In this document: piece by piece, positions 14,421-17,633 of the stretch
Layout of the letters: the number at the start of each line of letters is the position of its first letter
Numbering within the stretch: the stretch's first letter is position 1
Source: CAZHGD01 sp964531735
Lineage (GTDB): Bacteria > Armatimonadota > UBA10988
Direction of reading: 5' to 3'
Assembly: GCA_964531735.1 (NCBI GenBank)
Contig: CAZHGD010000157.1
Span: forward strand, 1-17,633
Length of the DNA stretch: 17,633 nt
Translations under genes and position numbers: made by a program
The notes under the pieces: generated by a model
Told to the model about the DNA's origin: nothing
What the model saw: only the letters and a program-made list of their open reading frames with translations
The model's database searches: none

Positions 14421-15543
14421 ACGCGCGCGCGCAACCAGCAGACTCGCCGCTCGGAGGTCACTGCTGCGCGACAACATCTACTACTGGAAGTGCGACAACC
14501 CGACCAGCCTGGCCGAGAAGCAGGCCAGCTACTTCCAGTCGAAGTACGACCAGCCCGAGTTGGCCGACCTGGTGCGGTCCGCCTGCACGCCGGCGCTGGG
14601 TGCCGCACCCGACCAGGTCACGGCCCTGCGAGTCGACGGCAACCACCTGGCCTTCGCCGTGGTCTCCGGCGACCAGTCGTGGCTGTTCCGCGCCGACGAC
14701 GGGGCCGGCGAGGATGACTACCTGCTGGCCGAAGGCGCCCTGATGGCGCTCGCCCGAGCCGCCGGCGTGCCGGTGCCACAGGTGTTCTGCACCGATGTCA
14801 GCCGGCGGCACTGCCCGTGGCGCTTCCACCTGGTCGAGTTCTGCTGCGAGCCCAGCCTGAACCACCTGGAGCGAAGCGGCACCCTCGACGCTGCTGCCAT
14901 CGCCGCCGACCTGGGCCGGCTGCTGCGCCGGTTGCACAGCGTGCCGCTCGCGCGCTTCGGCTTCATCGACACCGTGCAACTGGCCGCCGACGGCACGGTG
15001 CGGGGCCTCGACCGCCGCTATGCCGACTACTTCGGCAAGCGTTTGGACGAGCACCTGGGCTACCTGGTACGGCACGGCCTGCTCAGCGCCGTCGACGGCC
15101 GCCGCGTGGAGTCGGTGCTGGCGGCAGCGGCGCCGTTGCTCGAACTGAGCCAGGGCGTCTTGGTCCACCGTGACGCGGCCTACTGGAACCTGCTGGGCAC
15201 GCCGACGCGGATCACGGCCGTGGTTGACTGGGATGACGCCGTCAGCGGTGACCCGGCCGATGATCTGGGCATGCTCTACTGCTTCCATGGCGAGGACTTC
15301 ATGGACCGGCTGCTGACGGCCTACCTCGATGGCGGGCCCATGCCTGGACCGCTGCGGACACGCATCTGGTTGCACTGGCTGCGCAACATGCTCTGGAAGG
15401 CCAAGCTGCGCCACGCGCTCGGCTACTTCCAGCAAGGGCGCGAGTTCTTCCTCAACGCGCCGGCCGCCTCGGGCACCTTGCGCGAGCGCACGCTGACCGG
15501 ACTGCACCGCGCGCTCGGCCGACTGACCACGGAGCTGGCCTGA
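14413..15543 (+). CDS. APH-fold phosphotransferase (small-molecule kinase)
   Basis: This is a protein of the aminoglycoside phosphotransferase/choline kinase fold. Using GTG 14413 it has 376 residues, with catalytic loop H252-R-D254-A-A-Y-W-N259 (Brenner motif) and metal-binding D272 in VDWDDAVSGDPADDL. It transfers phosphate from ATP to a hydroxyl group. The family is diverse (antibiotics, sugars, choline, hydroxylysine), so the name does not imply resistance. GTG 14413 is the only standard start upstream of the conserved part, but it sits in a hairpin. A strong GGAGG (14453-14457) six bases before CTG 14464 instead suggests a non-standard start giving M-R-D-N-I-Y-Y-W-K-C-D, which I recall as the usual beginning of this subfamily (359 residues). 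The stop TGA overlaps the aldolase ATG by one base, so the two are probably translationally coupled and act in one pathway. Confidence 0.88.
   Translation: MSARARATSRLAARRSLLRDNIYYWKCDNPTSLAEKQASYFQSKYDQPELADLVRSACTPALGAAPDQVTALRVDGNHLAFAVVSGDQSWLFRADDGAGEDDYLLAEGALMALARAAGVPVPQVFCTDVSRRHCPWRFHLVEFCCEPSLNHLERSGTLDAAAIAADLGRLLRRLHSVPLARFGFIDTVQLAADGTVRGLDRRYADYFGKRLDEHLGYLVRHGLLSAVDGRRVESVLAAAAPLLELSQGVLVHRDAAYWNLLGTPTRITAVVDWDDAVSGDPADDLGMLYCFHGEDFMDRLLTAYLDGGPMPGPLRTRIWLHWLRNMLWKAKLRHALGYFQQGREFFLNAPAASGTLRERTLTGLHRALGRLTTELA
14453..14457 (+). promoter_or_regulatory. Strong ribosome binding site pointing to a CTG start for the kinase
   Basis: GGAGG lies six bases before CTG 14464 and three before CTG 14461. 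No ATG, GTG or TTG is in the right place and frame after it, so the site supports initiation at CTG 14464 rather than at GTG 14413. Confidence 0.45.
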
Positions 15544-16316
15544 TGCACTGGTTCAAGGACCAACTCGGCGATACGGTGGCCGTCCATGGCATCTGGCTGT
15601 CGGCCGGGTCACACGTGGCCGCCGAGGTGGCAGCCACCTGCGGCTTCGACTGGGCCTTGCTCGATCTGGAGCACGGGCTGGGTGGCGAAGCCGAGGTGCT
15701 GCGGCAGATCCAGGTCCTGTCGGGTACCCCCACGGCGCCCATTGTGCGCGTGCCGTCGAGCAGCAGCGACCTGCTGGGGCGCGTGCTGGACTACGGCGCC
15801 GCCGGCGTGATGGCGCCCGGGGTCGACAGCGCCGAGCAAGCCGCCGCGTTCGTGCGCGCCATGCGCTACCCGCCCGCGGGCACGCGCGGACTGACGGCCT
15901 CGTGCCGCGCCGCCGGCTACGGCACCGACGCGGCGGCCTACTTCGCGGCGGCGAACCAGCGGCTGGTGGGCCTGGCCCAGATCGAGTCGCCGGCCGCGGT
16001 GGCCAATGCCGACGCCATCGCCGCTGTCGACGGTATCGACGTGCTGTTCATTGGGCACAGCGACCTCAGCCTGGCGCTCGGTTGTCACGGTCGCCTCGAC
16101 GCGGCGCCGGTGCTTGCCGCCGAGGAGGCGGTGGTGGCCGCCTGCCGGCACCACGGCAAGCGCGCCGGCCTGCTGCTCAAGGCCGGTGCCTCGCCGACGG
16201 CCTACCTTGAGCGTGGCTTCAGCGTTCTGGCGCTCGGCAGCGACACCGGCTGCCTGCGCACCGGCTTCAGCGCGCTGCTGGCCGCGGCCCGCGAGCAGGA
16301 GCGCGCGCGCCGGTAG
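15543..16316 (+). CDS. HpcH/HpaI family class II aldolase
   Basis: This is a 257-residue cytoplasmic aldolase, the normal length for the family. Motifs occur in order: DLEHG (catalytic His44), IVRVP (Arg69), GVMAPGVDSAEQA, QIES (metal ligand Glu148) and IGHSDLSLALG (metal ligand Asp174). The four key residues sit one position before those recalled for E. coli HpaI (His45, Arg70, Glu149, Asp175), so the active site looks intact. The family makes or cleaves carbon-carbon bonds between pyruvate and an aldehyde, using a divalent metal, for example on 2-keto-3-deoxy acids or 4-hydroxy-2-oxo acids. The exact substrate is not determined; a 2-keto-3-deoxy sugar acid would suit the glycosidase context. 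ATG 15543 shares one base with the kinase TGA, and GGAG (15531-15534) lies eight bases upstream. MVPM-type text in the family is APGV here, a mild variation. Confidence 0.92.
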   Translation: MHWFKDQLGDTVAVHGIWLSAGSHVAAEVAATCGFDWALLDLEHGLGGEAEVLRQIQVLSGTPTAPIVRVPSSSSDLLGRVLDYGAAGVMAPGVDSAEQAAAFVRAMRYPPAGTRGLTASCRAAGYGTDAAAYFAAANQRLVGLAQIESPAAVANADAIAAVDGIDVLFIGHSDLSLALGCHGRLDAAPVLAAEEAVVAACRHHGKRAGLLLKAGASPTAYLERGFSVLALGSDTGCLRTGFSALLAAAREQERARR

Positions 16317-16323
16317 CGAAGAC

Positions 16324-16357
16324 TCCCCGCTGGTGCTGTTGCCGTATCCCGTGGGGA
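16324..16357 (+). other. Possible RNA stem that pairs with the ribosome binding site of the next gene
   Basis: TCCCCGC (16324-16330) can pair with GTGGGGA (16351-16357) in RNA through seven pairs including one G-U, around a 20-nt loop. The right arm is the only purine-rich sequence before ATG 16363, so folding could limit translation. Confidence 0.22.
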
Positions 16358-16362
16358 CTGCC

Positions 16363-17633
16363 ATGCGGTGGATCCGGCTGGTCACGGCCTTGCTCTGGTG
16401 GGCGGCGGCGGTGCCGGCCGCCACCGAGGCCGAGTTGGCCCAGCAGTTCGACACCTCGCCGGTGGCCGCCTTTCAGGAGGCCGACGCCGGGCGCCGGCAG
16501 CGCCAGGAGCAGCACGATCTGCCCGGCCTGCAGCGGCTGCTGAGCGTGGTCAAGCCGGCCTGCGAACGGTACCACTACTACACGGTTGGCGAGGATCTGA
16601 TCGATGCGGTCGTGGCCGAGGGGCGCGCGCGATCGGACTGGTCGGCGTTGGCCGCGGCCTACGAGGCGCGGTTGGCCTTCACCCGCGTGTACCTGGCCAA
16701 CAACCGCACCTTCGACATCTGGCTGGCCGGCGCCGGGCGCCGCTACCGGCGTCACCTGGAGCTGGCCCGCGCCGCGTACGCCAAGCTGGGCCGCCGGTTC
16801 GACACCGATTCGCCGTTGCGCGAGGCGCTGTCCTGGCGCGACCTGGCCGAGGGCTGCGGCCACTCGGACAGCAAGCTGCTCGGCTGGTGCGAGGCGAAGT
16901 ACCGGCCCGAGCTCGAGGCGGCGCTGGAGCTGTTCGGCGAGGCGCGCGACCGCGAAGCCATGGCGCGGCTGGGCGGCGTGCTCGAGGCCGCGTTGGCCGA
17001 GTATGGCGGGAACGCCGCCCAGTGCGGCCCGATCGGCTCGGCGTTGGTGTTCGCCTGTCACAACGCCGGCTACCGCGGTGGTGAGAAGCTGCTGGCGGCG
17101 CTGAGCACCTTTCCCTATCCGCCGGGCGACGCGGGCGGCCGGTTCAACCTGATCATGCTGGCCTCCGGCTGCGCGCACGGCTGGTCGGGCGCCAACGACG
17201 ACTACCTGACCACCTACTACCGCGTGGTGCAGCGCCTGTTGGCCTCACCGGGCGGCACCGGCCGGCATGTGGTCGGCATGGTGGTGAAGCTACGCGCTTT
17301 CGGCCGCGGCGCCGAGGCCGAACGACTGCTGGCCACGCTGGTCACGCAAGACCACCGGCACCGGGCCTTCATCGGCGGCGCCTCGTGGACCGCCGGCGTC
17401 CGTGCCGCGTCGGCCGTGACGCCGGCGCCGATCCGGCACATGCTCCTCAGGCTGGGCCTGGACGGCGCGGTCCAGGAGGTCGCCAAGGCCGACCCGGTGG
17501 CCACGCTGCCGATGGTGGCCAACGCGCTGCGCGCAGCCTACCAGACGGCGCCGCCGGCCGAGCGCGCGGGATGGGCTCAGGAGGCGGCCCGCCTGATGCA
17601 GGTCGCGGCCCCGCAGTGGCCCACGGCGGCGGG
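16363..17633 (+). CDS. Secreted helical protein of unknown family, truncated by the window end
   Basis: An uninterrupted frame starts at ATG 16363 and is still open at the last base (423 codons seen). The N terminus MRWIRLVTALLWWAAAVPA is a signal peptide with cleavage probably after Ala19 or just beyond. The mature part is helical, rich in Ala, Leu, Arg and Glu, with scattered Cys and Trp, and segments that resemble helical repeats (SALAAAYEARLAFTRVYLA; RYRRHLELARAAYAKLGRRF). No catalytic motif or named family is recognised. It follows the aldolase by 46 bp on the same strand and may be the last or a middle gene of that unit. Because the signal peptide places it outside the cytoplasm, it is more likely to work with the secreted hydrolases than with the aldolase. 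Confidence 0.75.
   Translation, partial: MRWIRLVTALLWWAAAVPAATEAELAQQFDTSPVAAFQEADAGRRQRQEQHDLPGLQRLLSVVKPACERYHYYTVGEDLIDAVVAEGRARSDWSALAAAYEARLAFTRVYLANNRTFDIWLAGAGRRYRRHLELARAAYAKLGRRFDTDSPLREALSWRDLAEGCGHSDSKLLGWCEAKYRPELEAALELFGEARDREAMARLGGVLEAALAEYGGNAAQCGPIGSALVFACHNAGYRGGEKLLAALSTFPYPPGDAGGRFNLIMLASGCAHGWSGANDDYLTTYYRVVQRLLASPGGTGRHVVGMVVKLRAFGRGAEAERLLATLVTQDHRHRAFIGGASWTAGVRAASAVTPAPIRHMLLRLGLDGAVQEVAKADPVATLPMVANALRAAYQTAPPAERAGWAQEAARLMQVAAPQWPTAA

Noticed and set aside
13493..14743. A 416-residue plus-strand open frame overlapping the serine hydrolase and kinase genes
   Set aside because: Both overlapped genes carry complete catalytic motifs in their own frames; this translation is Arg/Ala-rich.
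14458..15507. A 349-residue minus-strand open frame opposite the kinase gene
   Set aside because: It is antisense to the Brenner-motif kinase and has no recognisable domain.
14413..15543. Antibiotic resistance (aminoglycoside phosphotransferase plus beta-lactamase next to each other)
   Set aside because: The hydrolase has an HSG third motif typical of esterase-like members, and the kinase is coupled to an aldolase; a metabolic role fits better than resistance.

Overview
The window is very GC-rich (about 70% by eye), with almost no intergenic space and long accidental open frames on both strands. Two families point to a heterotrophic bacterium of the Planctomycetota/Lentisphaerota/Armatimonadota type: a DUF6785/DUF6784 membrane protein and a multi-domain secreted protein with a GH123-like (DUF6067-type) catalytic region. 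This placement rests on recalled family distribution only. I see no rRNA, tRNA, CRISPR array, insertion sequence or phage gene.

Layout. Positions 1-1393 (+) hold an SGNH/GDSL-type hydrolase broken by two apparent -1 frameshifts, probably lacking its true 5' end. Next comes a GNAT acetyltransferase (1561-2214, +). It converges across a 15-nt gap on a predicted lipoprotein with helical repeats (2230-3516, -). A 418-bp divergent region with GC-rich repeats separates the lipoprotein from a large membrane histidine kinase with four PAS domains (3935-6856, +). The kinase converges with, and overlaps by 23 bp, a 1397-residue secreted carbohydrate-active protein (6834-11027, -). The latter lies downstream of a DUF6785/DUF6784 transporter-like protein (11178-13106, -). 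A perfect 12-bp hairpin just past the end of that minus-strand pair is a good terminator candidate.

Divergent from the transporter is a plus-strand series: a secreted beta-lactamase-fold serine hydrolase (13251-14402), an APH-fold kinase (14413 or 14464 to 15543), an HpcH/HpaI class II aldolase (15543-16316, sharing one base with the kinase gene) and a secreted protein of unknown family that runs off the window (16363 onward).

Working model (inference): 6.8-17.6 kb is a scavenging locus. A secreted LamG-CBM9-GH123-like-CBM enzyme and a secreted esterase-like hydrolase act on a complex saccharide, a polytopic membrane protein takes up the product, and the coupled kinase and aldolase phosphorylate and cleave a derived small acid or sugar. 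The PAS-rich kinase could sense the substrate, but no response regulator lies in the window. No toxin-antitoxin, defence or other clearly new system is visible. The least understood pieces are the APH-kinase/aldolase pair, the catalytic residues of the giant glycosidase, the lipoprotein and the truncated 3'-terminal protein.
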